Below are positions 45,583 to 53,340 of a stretch of 64,000 nucleotides of DNA, piece after piece. The position numbers and the translations under genes are program-made. The DNA is from Actinocatenispora thailandica (lineage in GTDB: Bacteria; Actinomycetota; Actinomycetes; Mycobacteriales; Micromonosporaceae): positions 4,214,198 through 4,278,197 of the forward strand of contig NZ_AP023355.1 in NCBI RefSeq assembly GCF_016865425.1. Reading direction: 5' to 3'. Each line of letters begins with the position of its first letter. The first letter of the stretch is position 1. A model generated the notes under the pieces. The model saw nothing but the letters and a program-made list of their open reading frames with translations, searched no databases and had not been told where the DNA came from.

Positions 45583-46577
45583 TTCTGGTACACCCCCTGC
45601 TCGCCGAGGTGGTGCGCGAGCTTGTTCGCCGCGACGATCAGCGCCACCCCGATGACGCCCTTCATCAACCCGGCCGCGGTACTCATCCCCCAGTCGCCAC
45701 CGATCACGCCGTGGTAGTAGACGAACGTGTCGATGACCTCGGAAGTCCCGGCACCGACCGCGTCGCGTTGCAGGATCAGCTGTTCGAAGCCGACCGACAG
45801 GATGTCGCCCAGCCGCAGGATCAGCAGCATCAGCGTCACCGCGCGAATGCCCGGCAGCGTGATGTGCCACATCCGGCGCCAGCGGCCGGCCCCGTCGCAG
45901 GCGGCCGACTCGTACAGGTCGAGGTCGATGGCGGTCATCGCGGCCAGGAAGATGATCGTCGCCCAGCCGGTGTCCTTCCAGATCACCTGCGAGGTGACCA
46001 GCAGCTTGAAGGTGTCCGGGTTGGCCATCACGTTGCCGATGTCGACGCCGTGGTCGCGCAACAGCGTGGTGATCGAGCCGGCGCCGCCGAGCACCTGGCC
46101 GAACATCGCGACGACCACCACCCAGGACAGGAAGTGTGGCAGGTACACCACGGTCTGCACGAACCGCTTGATCCGGCTGCCGAGCATCGAGTTGAGCAGC
46201 AGCGCCAGCCCGATCGGTGCCGGGAAGTACAGCACCAGCTGCAACACGGTGATCTCCAGCGTGTTGCGTACCGCGGACCAGAAGTCGGCGTCCGACAGCA
46301 GTTCGGTGAAGTTGGCCAGCCCGACGAACTGGCTGCCGCCGAAGCCCAGGAACGGTTGGTAGTCCTGGAACGCGATCACGTTGCCGGCGAGCGGCAGGTA
46401 GTAGAAGAGCACGAAGTACAGCAGGCCGGGCAGGCACAGGAACAGCAGCGTCCGGTCCTTGCGCAGCCGGGCCCGCAGCGGTACCCGCCGGCCGCGTGCC
46501 GCGCCGCGACGGCGCCGGGTGGCCGTTCGGGTCGCTGCGGCGGGGGTGGCCTCGTCGGCCCGAGCGGATGCCGTCAC
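45579..46577 (-). CDS. ABC transporter permease (LplB/CUT1 type)
   Basis: About 332 residues from GTG 46577, chosen because GAGGTGG sits 7 bases upstream; an in-frame start at 46646 would add an unlikely tail. First span LLFLCLPGLLYFVLFYYLPL, then the characteristic IAFQDYQPFLGF, and EAA-like LDLYESAACDGAGRWRRMWH. First gene of the minus-strand operon. Divergent from the glycosidase-like gene with a 110-bp gap that should carry both promoters. Confidence 0.93.
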   Translation of the reverse strand: MTASARADEATPAAATRTATRRRRGAARGRRVPLRARLRKDRTLLFLCLPGLLYFVLFYYLPLAGNVIAFQDYQPFLGFGGSQFVGLANFTELLSDADFWSAVRNTLEITVLQLVLYFPAPIGLALLLNSMLGSRIKRFVQTVVYLPHFLSWVVVVAMFGQVLGGAGSITTLLRDHGVDIGNVMANPDTFKLLVTSQVIWKDTGWATIIFLAAMTAIDLDLYESAACDGAGRWRRMWHITLPGIRAVTLMLLILRLGDILSVGFEQLILQRDAVGAGTSEVIDTFVYYHGVIGGDWGMSTAAGLMKGVIGVALIVAANKLAHHLGEQGVYQK

Positions 46578-46687
46578 GGTGCGGCCACCTCGCCTCCTCG
46601 GTTCGAGTTTTGACACATCCTGGAGAAAAGACGTTACGAATGTCAAGAGCGCTCGAATTCCCGGTTCTTCGAGCTAGATTGCGCAGC
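46578..46687. promoter_or_regulatory. Divergent promoter region of the sulfated-glycan locus
   Basis: TTGACA at 46609-46614 and its inverse TGTCAA at 46640-46645 face each other over 25 bases. TAGATT at 46674-46679 lies 8 bases before the glycosidase ATG, suggesting a leaderless transcript in that direction. No local regulator gene is present. Confidence 0.4.
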
Positions 46688-49579
46688 ATGCCAGCCACCG
46701 AAGCGATATCTCCCGAATCATGGGACACCAGTACGTACGGCAATCACCGCGCCGTCGTCACCGTCCGCAGTCAAGCCACCGCGGTGGCGGTACCCCTCCC
46801 GTGGCGGCTGCCGAGCCGCCACCGCGGCGGCGTCATCGTCCACGCACCCGACGGCGACCCCGTCCCGAACGCCTTCGTCGCGGCCGGCCGGTGTGTCTTC
46901 GAACCCGACCGAGGCCCCGGCGACTACCTGGTCTACTACCTCCCGTACGCGGCGACCGGCAGCGCCTCGTACCCGGAGCACGAGTACCTCGCCCCGACCG
47001 CACCGGATCCGGCCTGGGCGCCCACCGCCGACCGGGCCGCCGCAACCGCGGAATCGGTGCACTACCAGGCGATCGACGAGCACCACCGATACACCGAGAT
47101 GGAGCGCCCGGCCGTCACCGCGCCGGCCGATCCGGGCTTGCTGGTGTTCGGCGAGGATCGCGACCATCCGATCCGGATGCGACAGCTGCCCGCCCGCTGG
47201 CTGCAGAACGACCACTGTGGACGGTTGCACCTCTGCGCCGAACCCGGTGAGTACCACGCCTTCCAGCTCGGCGTCTACGGCACCGAGCTGACCGACGTCG
47301 CCGTCGAGTTCGCCGCACTGTCCACATCGGATGGTGAACTCGGCGCCGGCGTCTTCGAGTGCCTCACGCTCGGCGGCTTCGACGAGACCGGGGCACCGAT
47401 CCGCCGCCGGCTGGACGTGCCGGACCACACGGTCGCCGCGCTCTGGTGCGGCGCTACGATCCCGCCCGATGCACCCGCCGGTGACTACCGGGGCAGGTTC
47501 ACCGTCACCGCCGGGAGCCGCAGCGCCACGGTCGCGGTCACCCTCACCATCGCCGACCCCGCGGCGGCCCCGCCACCCGCCACCCGCGCGCCGACCCGCG
47601 AACCGGCCGGGCCCGAGCGGGACGATCCGGTGGCGTTGTGCCGGCTGCGGTGGCTGAACTCCCGGATCGGGTCGGACGACAGCGTGGTGCGGCCGTACCA
47701 CCCGGTCCGGGTCGACGGGGAGACGCTGCGGGTGCTGGGCCGGTCGGTCGCCCTGGCCGGCAGCGGACTCCCGGCGCAACTGACCAGCTTCTACACCCCG
47801 GACGGGCAGCTCGGTACGGCGCCGACCGAGCTGCTCGCCGCGCCGGTGACGCTGACCGTACGAGACGCCGACGGGGTGCCGCACGAACCGCTCGCCGCCC
47901 GGCGCCCCGGCGCCGCCACCGGTGCCCACGCGGACTGGTCGGCGCACGGAAACGCCGCCGGGGTGACGGTGGAACTGAGCGGCCGGCTGGAGTTCGACGG
48001 GGCACTGTCGCTGCGGATCGAGCTGGTCGCGGCCGACGACGTCGAGCTGTCCGACGTCGCGCTGGAGCTGCCGCTGCGGTCCGACGCGGTGCCCTACCTG
48101 ATGGGCCTCGGCGTGTCCGGCGGCACCCGGCCGTCCACGGTGGACTGGCACTGGGACGTGGCCCGCAACCAGGACGCGGTGTGGCTCGGCGACGTGGCCG
48201 CCGGCGTGCAGGTGCAACTGTCCGACGAGCACTACGTGCGACCGCTGAACACGAACTTCTATCACCAGCGCCCACTGGTGCTGCCGGAGTCCTGGCACAA
48301 CGACGGTCGCGGCGGCATCCGTACCGTCGCCGACGGGCCGGTGCTCCGGCTGTGCTGCTACGGCGGCCCGCGGCGACTGGGCGCCGGGCAGCGGCTGCGG
48401 TTCGACGCGCGGCTGCTGCTCACCCCGTTCAAACCGCTGCGCACCGACCGGCACTTCGCCCAGCGGTACCTGCACGACTGCCGGCCGGTCGGCGAGGCGG
48501 CGGCGACCGGCGCGACGGTGGTCAACATCCATCACGCCACGCCGGTCAACCCGTACCTGAACTACCCGTTCCTGACACCGGGGACGCTGGAGTCCTACGT
48601 GGACGATGCGCACGCGGCCGGGCTGGCGGTCAAGCTCTACTACACCGTGCGGGAGCTGAGCACCCGGGCGCCGGAGCTGTTCGCCCTGCTGTCGCTGGGC
48701 GACGAGGTGTTCGCCCGCGGGCCCGGCGGTGGCTGCTCCTGGCTGCGCGAGCACGTGGACGACGACCGGCTGCCCGCCTGGTACGCCACTCCCACCGAGG
48801 ACAGCTCGCTGATCGTCGACGGCGGCGGCCGGTTCCTCAACTACTACCTGGCCGGGCTGGACAAGCTGGTGCGCAGCGCCGGCATCGACGGGATCTACCT
48901 GGACGACATCGCCTTCGACCGGCGCATCATGCTGCGGCTGCGCCGGATCCTCGACCGGGGACGTCCGGAGCCGTTGATCGACGTGCACTCGGCCAACCAG
49001 TACAACGAGCGGGACGGCTTCGCCTCCAGCGCCAACCTGTACCTGGAGCACCTGCCGTACACCGACCGGCTGTGGTTCGGCGAGTACTTCGACCACGACG
49101 CACCGCCGGACCGCTGGCTGGTCGAGATGTCCGGCCTGCCGTACGGGTTGACCGGGGAGATGTTGCAGGACGGTGGCAACCCGTGGCGCGGCATGATCTT
49201 CGGCATGACCGGCCGGCTCGGGCACGGCGCCGATCCGCGTCCACTGTGGAGCGAGTGGGACGCGTTCGGCATCGACCGGGCCCGGATGCTCGGGCACTGG
49301 TCGCCGGCGAACCCGGCCCGCACCGGACGCGACGACGTGCTCGCCACCACGTACCTGCGCGCCGGCCCGGGTGCCGGGGCCGGCACCGCGCTGGTCGCGG
49401 TGGCCAGCTGGGCACCGGAGCCGGTCGAGGTCGCCCTGTCGCTCGACCCGGCGGTACTCCCGGCCGGCCCGGTGCGCGCCGCCCCGATCGACGGGTTCCA
49501 GCCGGCGCGGAGTTGCGAGCCGGGCGAGTCGCTGCCGGTACCGCCGGGAGGCGGGTGGCTGCTGCGGGTAGGCTGGTGA
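46688..49579 (+). CDS. Large glycoside-hydrolase-like protein (GH123/DUF6067-like)
   Basis: 963 residues from ATG 46688. An N-terminal beta-sandwich region (residues 1-330; WCGATIPPDAPAGDYRGRFTV) precedes a (beta/alpha)-barrel-like C-terminal half: TVVNIHHATPVNPYLNYPFL, DDAHAAGLAVKLYYTVREL, GIDGIYLDDIAFDRRIMLRL and PYGLTGEMLQDGGNPWRGM. The Asp pair in YLDDIAF is the best catalytic candidate. GH123 enzymes act on N-acetylgalactosamine glycans and DUF6067 members are uncharacterised. No signal peptide is evident. Divergent from the importer and sulfatase, so probably a partner in degrading the same sulfated glycan. Confidence 0.7.
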   Translation: MPATEAISPESWDTSTYGNHRAVVTVRSQATAVAVPLPWRLPSRHRGGVIVHAPDGDPVPNAFVAAGRCVFEPDRGPGDYLVYYLPYAATGSASYPEHEYLAPTAPDPAWAPTADRAAATAESVHYQAIDEHHRYTEMERPAVTAPADPGLLVFGEDRDHPIRMRQLPARWLQNDHCGRLHLCAEPGEYHAFQLGVYGTELTDVAVEFAALSTSDGELGAGVFECLTLGGFDETGAPIRRRLDVPDHTVAALWCGATIPPDAPAGDYRGRFTVTAGSRSATVAVTLTIADPAAAPPPATRAPTREPAGPERDDPVALCRLRWLNSRIGSDDSVVRPYHPVRVDGETLRVLGRSVALAGSGLPAQLTSFYTPDGQLGTAPTELLAAPVTLTVRDADGVPHEPLAARRPGAATGAHADWSAHGNAAGVTVELSGRLEFDGALSLRIELVAADDVELSDVALELPLRSDAVPYLMGLGVSGGTRPSTVDWHWDVARNQDAVWLGDVAAGVQVQLSDEHYVRPLNTNFYHQRPLVLPESWHNDGRGGIRTVADGPVLRLCCYGGPRRLGAGQRLRFDARLLLTPFKPLRTDRHFAQRYLHDCRPVGEAAATGATVVNIHHATPVNPYLNYPFLTPGTLESYVDDAHAAGLAVKLYYTVRELSTRAPELFALLSLGDEVFARGPGGGCSWLREHVDDDRLPAWYATPTEDSSLIVDGGGRFLNYYLAGLDKLVRSAGIDGIYLDDIAFDRRIMLRLRRILDRGRPEPLIDVHSANQYNERDGFASSANLYLEHLPYTDRLWFGEYFDHDAPPDRWLVEMSGLPYGLTGEMLQDGGNPWRGMIFGMTGRLGHGADPRPLWSEWDAFGIDRARMLGHWSPANPARTGRDDVLATTYLRAGPGAGAGTALVAVASWAPEPVEVALSLDPAVLPAGPVRAAPIDGFQPARSCEPGESLPVPPGGGWLLRVGW

Positions 49580-49690
49580 CCAGGCGCCAGCCAGTGCGGA
49601 CTTTCGGCCTGGCCTGTCACGTTTTGTCGGTTACTCGGCGCTGCCGTGGCGCCCGCTGGGCCCACCTGGTCGTCCGGAATGGCCCTCGGC

Positions 49691-49696
49691 TAGACT
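49691..49696 (+). promoter_or_regulatory. Possible -10 element of rpmB
   Basis: TAGACT, 61 bases before the rpmB start, matches the actinobacterial -10 pattern TAnnnT. No clear -35 element is seen at the right distance. Confidence 0.4.
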
Positions 49697-49757
49697 GTTG
49701 AAGATTCTGTGCCCTAGTGGCGCCTGAGAGCACCCCACCATACGCAGGAGAATGACC

Positions 49758-49976
49758 GTGTCTATGCGTTGCGACGTCTGCGGCAAAGAGCCCGGCTACG
49801 GCAAGAGCGTTCAACGGCTCGGCCGCAACGCGCTGGTGCGCCGGGTGAAGTCACGCACGTCCCGCCGCTTCAACCCGAACATCCAGCCGGTGCGCACCGT
49901 GGTGAACGGCACCCCGAAGCGGCTGAAGGTGTGCACCTCCTGCCTGAAGAAGGGCAAGGTGCTGCGCCGCGCATAG
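49758..49976 (+). CDS. rpmB: 50S ribosomal protein L28
   Basis: 72 residues from GTG 49758 (ribosome site AGGAGA 7 bases upstream); ATG 49752 is in frame but only one base from that site. Sequence MRCDVCGKEPGYGKSVQRLG, TSRRFNPNIQPVRTVV and LKVCTSCLKKGKV is standard L28 with a CxxC...CxxC zinc ribbon, the C+ form. Component of the large ribosomal subunit. It appears to be monocistronic with its own terminator. Confidence 0.97.
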   Translation: MSMRCDVCGKEPGYGKSVQRLGRNALVRRVKSRTSRRFNPNIQPVRTVVNGTPKRLKVCTSCLKKGKVLRRA

Positions 49977-50025
49977 CGGCAGCGCCGGCCCGGTCCTCCT
50001 GCGTCCGGGCCGATTCGAGCCATCG

Positions 50026-50080
50026 CAGTGGCCCCGCCGGACGGTGAAGTCGATCTTCGCCACCGCGGGGCCACTGTTTT
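50026..50080 (+). terminator. Rho-independent terminator of rpmB
   Basis: CAGTGGCCCCG (50026-50036) pairs perfectly with CGGGGCCACTG (50066-50076), with a smaller inner stem and a TTTT tract following. It lies 50 bases past the stop. Confidence 0.85.
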
Positions 50081-50194
50081 CGTCCCGGCGACCCCCCGGT
50101 GTTTCCGTCCCGGCGACCCGCTGCACCGCCCGTCGTCGCCACGCACGGCCGGATGCAGCAGTGGCGAGCGAGCGTGGAGAGGTGTGAGCACGGC

Positions 50195-51322
50195 GTGAAC
50201 GACGACACCGGGCGGGTCGTGTTCTCGGCCGCCGAGGAGAGCTTCGGTGCCGCGGTCCGCGAGCTGCAGAGCGCCCTGCCGCGGCGCAACACCCCGAAGC
50301 CGCAGGCCACCCCGGACCAGCACGGCGCCCCGATGCGGCACGGCGCGGCACGCTCCTCCGTCACCGTCGAGCGCCTCGGCCCGGACCTGGGCGTACTGCC
50401 GGCCGGCCCCACCGCCGCCGAGGTGGCGGCGGCCTGCCGGGACCGGCCGGTGGTGTTCGTTCGGCACCTGACCGTGCAGCTGGCGCGGATCCCACGGCCG
50501 GACGCCGACGACCCCGAGCGCGTCGCGGCCCGGATACCGGCGCTGCTCGACGGCCCGCTACCGGCCGAGCTGGCCGAGCTGGCCGGCGCCGACGAGGTCG
50601 CCGTGCAGGCCTGGATCAGCGACCCGGACACCGTCGAGTACGGCTCGCGGCAACTGTTCGAGGCCGTCGCGGCGACGCTGCGGGAGTCCGGCCGGACGGT
50701 ACGCCGCGCCGGCGCGGCCGCCGTGCTCTCCTGCGCGGTGGTCCACGACGGCGTGCTGATCGGGCTCAACCGGGGCGCGGACAGCCTCAGCGACTGGCCC
50801 GGCGGCCGGGTGCGGCTCTCCCGCGGACCCGACCAGGTCTCCCGCGCCGAGTTCAAGCTGGAGGAGCTGTTCCAGGCGTACCCGGTGCCGTTGCCGGAGC
50901 GCGGCCGGGCCGTCGACCTCGGCGCCGCACCCGGCGGCTGGACCCGCATCCTGCGCGACCGCGGCATGGACGTGTGGGCGGTCGACCCCGGCGCGCTCGC
51001 CGGATCGCTGGCCGCCGACCCGCGGGTGCATCACGTCGCGACCACCGTCGGGGAGTTCCTCCGGTCCAACCGAACCCGGTTCGACCTGGCGGTCAACGAC
51101 CTACGGATGGAGCCGCACCTGAGCACCCGGGTGATGCTGGACGCGGCCGCGACGCTGCGGCCCGGCGCGCACATCGTGCTCACCCTCAAGACCGGTAGCC
51201 GCCGGCCGCTGGACACCGTCCGCGACTGCCTGCGGCTGCTGCGGGAGCGCTACCAGGTGCTGTTCGCCCGGCAGCTCTACCACAACCGCAAGGAAGTCAC
51301 CGTCCTCGCCCGGCTGCGCTGA
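50195..51322 (+). CDS. FtsJ/RlmM-like SAM-dependent methyltransferase
   Basis: 375 residues from GTG 50195 (ribosome site GGAGAGG, 12 bases upstream); the frame is open to 50099. Residues to about 200 form a THUMP-like RNA-binding part (VVFVRHLTVQLARIPRP). The Rossmann methyltransferase domain follows: VDLGAAPGGWTRILRDRGMDVWAVDPG is motif I, then LAVNDLRM and LTLKTGSRRP carry the K-D-K-type catalytic positions of RrmJ/RlmM 2'-O-methyltransferases. Probable target is 23S rRNA; not proven. The 3' end of the gene is the first unit of a 29-bp tandem repeat. Confidence 0.85.
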   Translation: MNDDTGRVVFSAAEESFGAAVRELQSALPRRNTPKPQATPDQHGAPMRHGAARSSVTVERLGPDLGVLPAGPTAAEVAAACRDRPVVFVRHLTVQLARIPRPDADDPERVAARIPALLDGPLPAELAELAGADEVAVQAWISDPDTVEYGSRQLFEAVAATLRESGRTVRRAGAAAVLSCAVVHDGVLIGLNRGADSLSDWPGGRVRLSRGPDQVSRAEFKLEELFQAYPVPLPERGRAVDLGAAPGGWTRILRDRGMDVWAVDPGALAGSLAADPRVHHVATTVGEFLRSNRTRFDLAVNDLRMEPHLSTRVMLDAAATLRPGAHIVLTLKTGSRRPLDTVRDCLRLLRERYQVLFARQLYHNRKEVTVLARLR

Positions 51323-51416
51323 GCCTCCCTCTCCTCGCCCGGCCGCACTGAGCATCGCCGCACTCGCCCGGCCGCACCGAGCCTCACTGTCCTCGCCCGG
51401 CCGCGCCGTGCGTCGC
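51302..51416. repeat. 29-bp tandem repeat duplicating the 3' end of the methyltransferase gene
   Basis: Four diverged units with core CTCGCCCGGCCGC (CTCGCCCGGCTGC in the gene) at about 51306, 51335, 51364 and 51393. The first contains the gene's last codons and TGA; the second still has CACTGAGC in register. They look like successive duplications of the gene's end. Confidence 0.7.
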
Positions 51417-51527
51417 CGTGCGGACGGCGGCCCGGCCCGGCCGCGTGCGGGCGCGGGCGCGGCGCCGGACCGGTACGCGATGGGCGGGGCGGCTGACGCG
51501 GCGCCCGGGACGGTGCGCAGGCCGGCA

Positions 51528-51563
51528 CGGTGATGGCCTGGCCGATCGGCCAGGCCATCACCG
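51528..51563 (-). terminator. Perfect 36-bp palindrome, terminator of hsp20
   Basis: CGGTGATGGCCTGGCCGA is followed directly by its reverse complement. It begins 10 bases past the hsp20 stop. The length of the stem is unusually high. Confidence 0.82.
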
Positions 51564-51572
51564 GTGGGGCCG

Positions 51573-52073
51573 TTACTCCCGGGTCGCCGTACCGTCGGCC
51601 GGCTCGGCCGGGGTCTCGGCCGGGGCCACCGCCGCCGGCCGCGACGTCGTGACGGCGATGCGGTGCGTCGCCGGGGCCGCGTACGCGCCGGCCACCCGCA
51701 CGGTGAGCACGCCCGCGTCGTAGCTGGCGGTCACCGCGTCCGGGCCGACGTGCCGGGGCAGCCCGAAGGTGCGCCGGAACGCGCCGTAGCGCACCTCCCG
51801 CCGGCCGCGCTCGCCGTCGCTGGTCTCGTCGCGGCGCTCGCCGCGGACCACCAGGCGGTCGCCGTCGACCTCCACGGTCACGTCCTGCTCGACGCGCACG
51901 CCGGGCAGCTCGATACGGATCACCGCGTCCTCGCCGTCGGACACCACGTCGGCGGCCGGGGTGAACCCGGCCCGCTGCGCCGGCCGGCCCGCGACGTCAC
52001 CGAAGGCGCTGCGCATCAGCGCGTCGAACTCGGCGAACGGGCTGGTCCGGGACCACAACGACACACTGTTCAT
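51573..52073 (-). CDS. Hsp20/alpha-crystallin small heat-shock protein
   Basis: 166 residues from ATG 52073, ribosome site AAGGAGA. The alpha-crystallin domain spans about residues 38-130: GFTPAADVVSDGEDAVIRIELPGV, VTVEVDGDRLVVRGER, RTFGLPRHVGPDAVTASYDAGVLTVRV. The C-terminal tail is Ala/Pro/Thr-rich. It holds unfolded proteins during stress. A HAIR box 73 bases upstream indicates repression by HspR together with DnaK. Confidence 0.95.
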   Translation of the reverse strand: MNSVSLWSRTSPFAEFDALMRSAFGDVAGRPAQRAGFTPAADVVSDGEDAVIRIELPGVRVEQDVTVEVDGDRLVVRGERRDETSDGERGRREVRYGAFRRTFGLPRHVGPDAVTASYDAGVLTVRVAGAYAAPATHRIAVTTSRPAAVAPAETPAEPADGTATRE

Positions 52074-52145
52074 CAGGTTTCTCCTTCAGCAGGTCCATCA
52101 CCGGCCCGGCATCGGGGTCACCGCGCCGGGCGTCACCCCGTACAA

Positions 52146-52166
52146 CTTGAGTCGAGGCGACTCAAT
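52146..52166 (-). promoter_or_regulatory. HAIR element (HspR-binding inverted repeat) upstream of hsp20
   Basis: CTTGAGT-N7-ACTCAAT matches the HAIR consensus CTTGAGT-N7-ACTCAAG with one mismatch and sits in the hsp20 promoter region. HspR control is established for this box in Streptomyces; here it is inferred. Confidence 0.85.
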
Positions 52167-52227
52167 TCCCGCGTGGGACGAACCGGGGCGTTCCACCTCG
52201 AAGGACCGGGCCGGGTAGGGTGCGCGG

Positions 52228-52701
52228 GTGCCGAACCTGCTCGCCTCCGTGGCCGCCCGCCTGCGCCGACGCCGCCCCGGCGCACCCGCTCCGGCCCGGC
52301 CGGCCCGACCCCGCCAGGTCGCCTCGCTCCGGCGCCGCACCCTCGCGTACGCCCCGGAGCTGGACGGGCGCGCCGACCCCGGCGAGATCGTCTGGACCTG
52401 GGTGCCGTACGAGGAGGACCCCCACCAGGGCAAGGACCGGCCGGTACTGGTCGTCGGCCGCTCCGGCCGGCGCACCCTGTACGGGCTGATGCTGTCCAGC
52501 AACGCCCGCCGGGACGGCCAGCACAACTGGTACCCGCTCGGGCCCGGCGACTGGGACCGGCAGCACCGGCCCAGCTGGCTGCGGCTCGACCGGGTGCTGA
52601 CCATGCGCGAGGACGGCATCCGCCGCGAGGGCGCCATCCTGGACCGCTCCCGCTTCACCGGCGTCGCCACCGTGCTGCGCAGCCGGTACAGCTGGACCTG
52701 A
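52228..52701 (+). CDS. PemK/MazF-family toxin-like protein
   Basis: 157 residues from GTG 52228; TAGGGT at 52216-52221 seven bases upstream suggests a leaderless transcript. After an Arg/Pro-rich N-terminus the PemK barrel begins at about residue 50: PGEIVWTWVPYEEDPHQGKDRPVLVVGR, then YGLMLSSNA and SWLRLDRVLTMREDGIRREG. MazF/PemK proteins cut mRNA. No adjacent antitoxin gene is visible on either strand. It may be a solitary, possibly non-toxic relative, as common in actinomycetes. Confidence 0.8.
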   Translation: MPNLLASVAARLRRRRPGAPAPARPARPRQVASLRRRTLAYAPELDGRADPGEIVWTWVPYEEDPHQGKDRPVLVVGRSGRRTLYGLMLSSNARRDGQHNWYPLGPGDWDRQHRPSWLRLDRVLTMREDGIRREGAILDRSRFTGVATVLRSRYSWT

Positions 52702-52815
52702 CCGCCGGAGCGCCCGCACCGCCCCGATTTGCCGCGTTCGACCACCCTCGGTACCGGGATTCGGTAAACCTCGGTACGGCCGCCGGTGTCGTACCTGGTG
52801 AGGACGGGAGGTGCG

Positions 52816-53340
52816 ATGGGCGATGCACGGACGGGGTTCGACGAGTTCGTCCGAGCCCGGTCGGCGGCGCTGCTGCGTTCGGCGTACCTGTTGACCACCG
52901 ACCGGCAGGAGGCGGAGGACCTGCTCCAGGAGGTACTGGAGCGGCTCTACGTCAAGTGGCGGCGGATCGACGGGGCACCCGAGGCGTACGCGCGGCGGAT
53001 CCTGACCAACCAGGCGATCAACCGCTGGCGCCGGCGATCCCGGCGGGTGCGGGAAGCGCCACTGTACGAGCACGCCGACGAGGCGGTCGACGACCACGCC
53101 GACCAGCTGGCCGTCCGCGGCGCGGTGCTGCACGCGCTGCGTGACCTGCCGATGCGGCAACGCGCCGCCGTCGTGCTGCGCTACCTGGACGACCTGTCCG
53201 AGGCCGACACCGCCCGAATCATGGGCTGCTCGGTCGGCACCGTCAAGAGCCACACCTCGCGTGCCCTCGCGCATCTTCGCAGCACCCTGCCGGACGTGTT
53301 CGTCCCCTCGTCCGACACCGGCACAAGGAGCGAACGATGA
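52816..53340 (+). CDS. SigE-type extracytoplasmic-function sigma factor
   Basis: 174 residues from ATG 52816, ribosome site GGGAGGTG. Region 2: FVRARSAALLRSAYLLTTDRQEAEDLLQEVL. Region 4 HTH: LPMRQRAAVVLRYLDDLSEADTARIMGCSVGTVKSHTSRAL. This matches the SigE-family of actinobacterial RNA polymerase sigma-70 factors. The stop overlaps the next start (ATGA), so the neighbouring membrane protein is likely its partner. Promoter specificity unknown. Confidence 0.95.
   Translation: MGDARTGFDEFVRARSAALLRSAYLLTTDRQEAEDLLQEVLERLYVKWRRIDGAPEAYARRILTNQAINRWRRRSRRVREAPLYEHADEAVDDHADQLAVRGAVLHALRDLPMRQRAAVVLRYLDDLSEADTARIMGCSVGTVKSHTSRALAHLRSTLPDVFVPSSDTGTRSER

Noticed and set aside
49752-49754. ATG 49752 as start of rpmB
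   Set aside because: The ribosome site AGGAG ends one base before it, too close; GTG 49758 has proper spacing.
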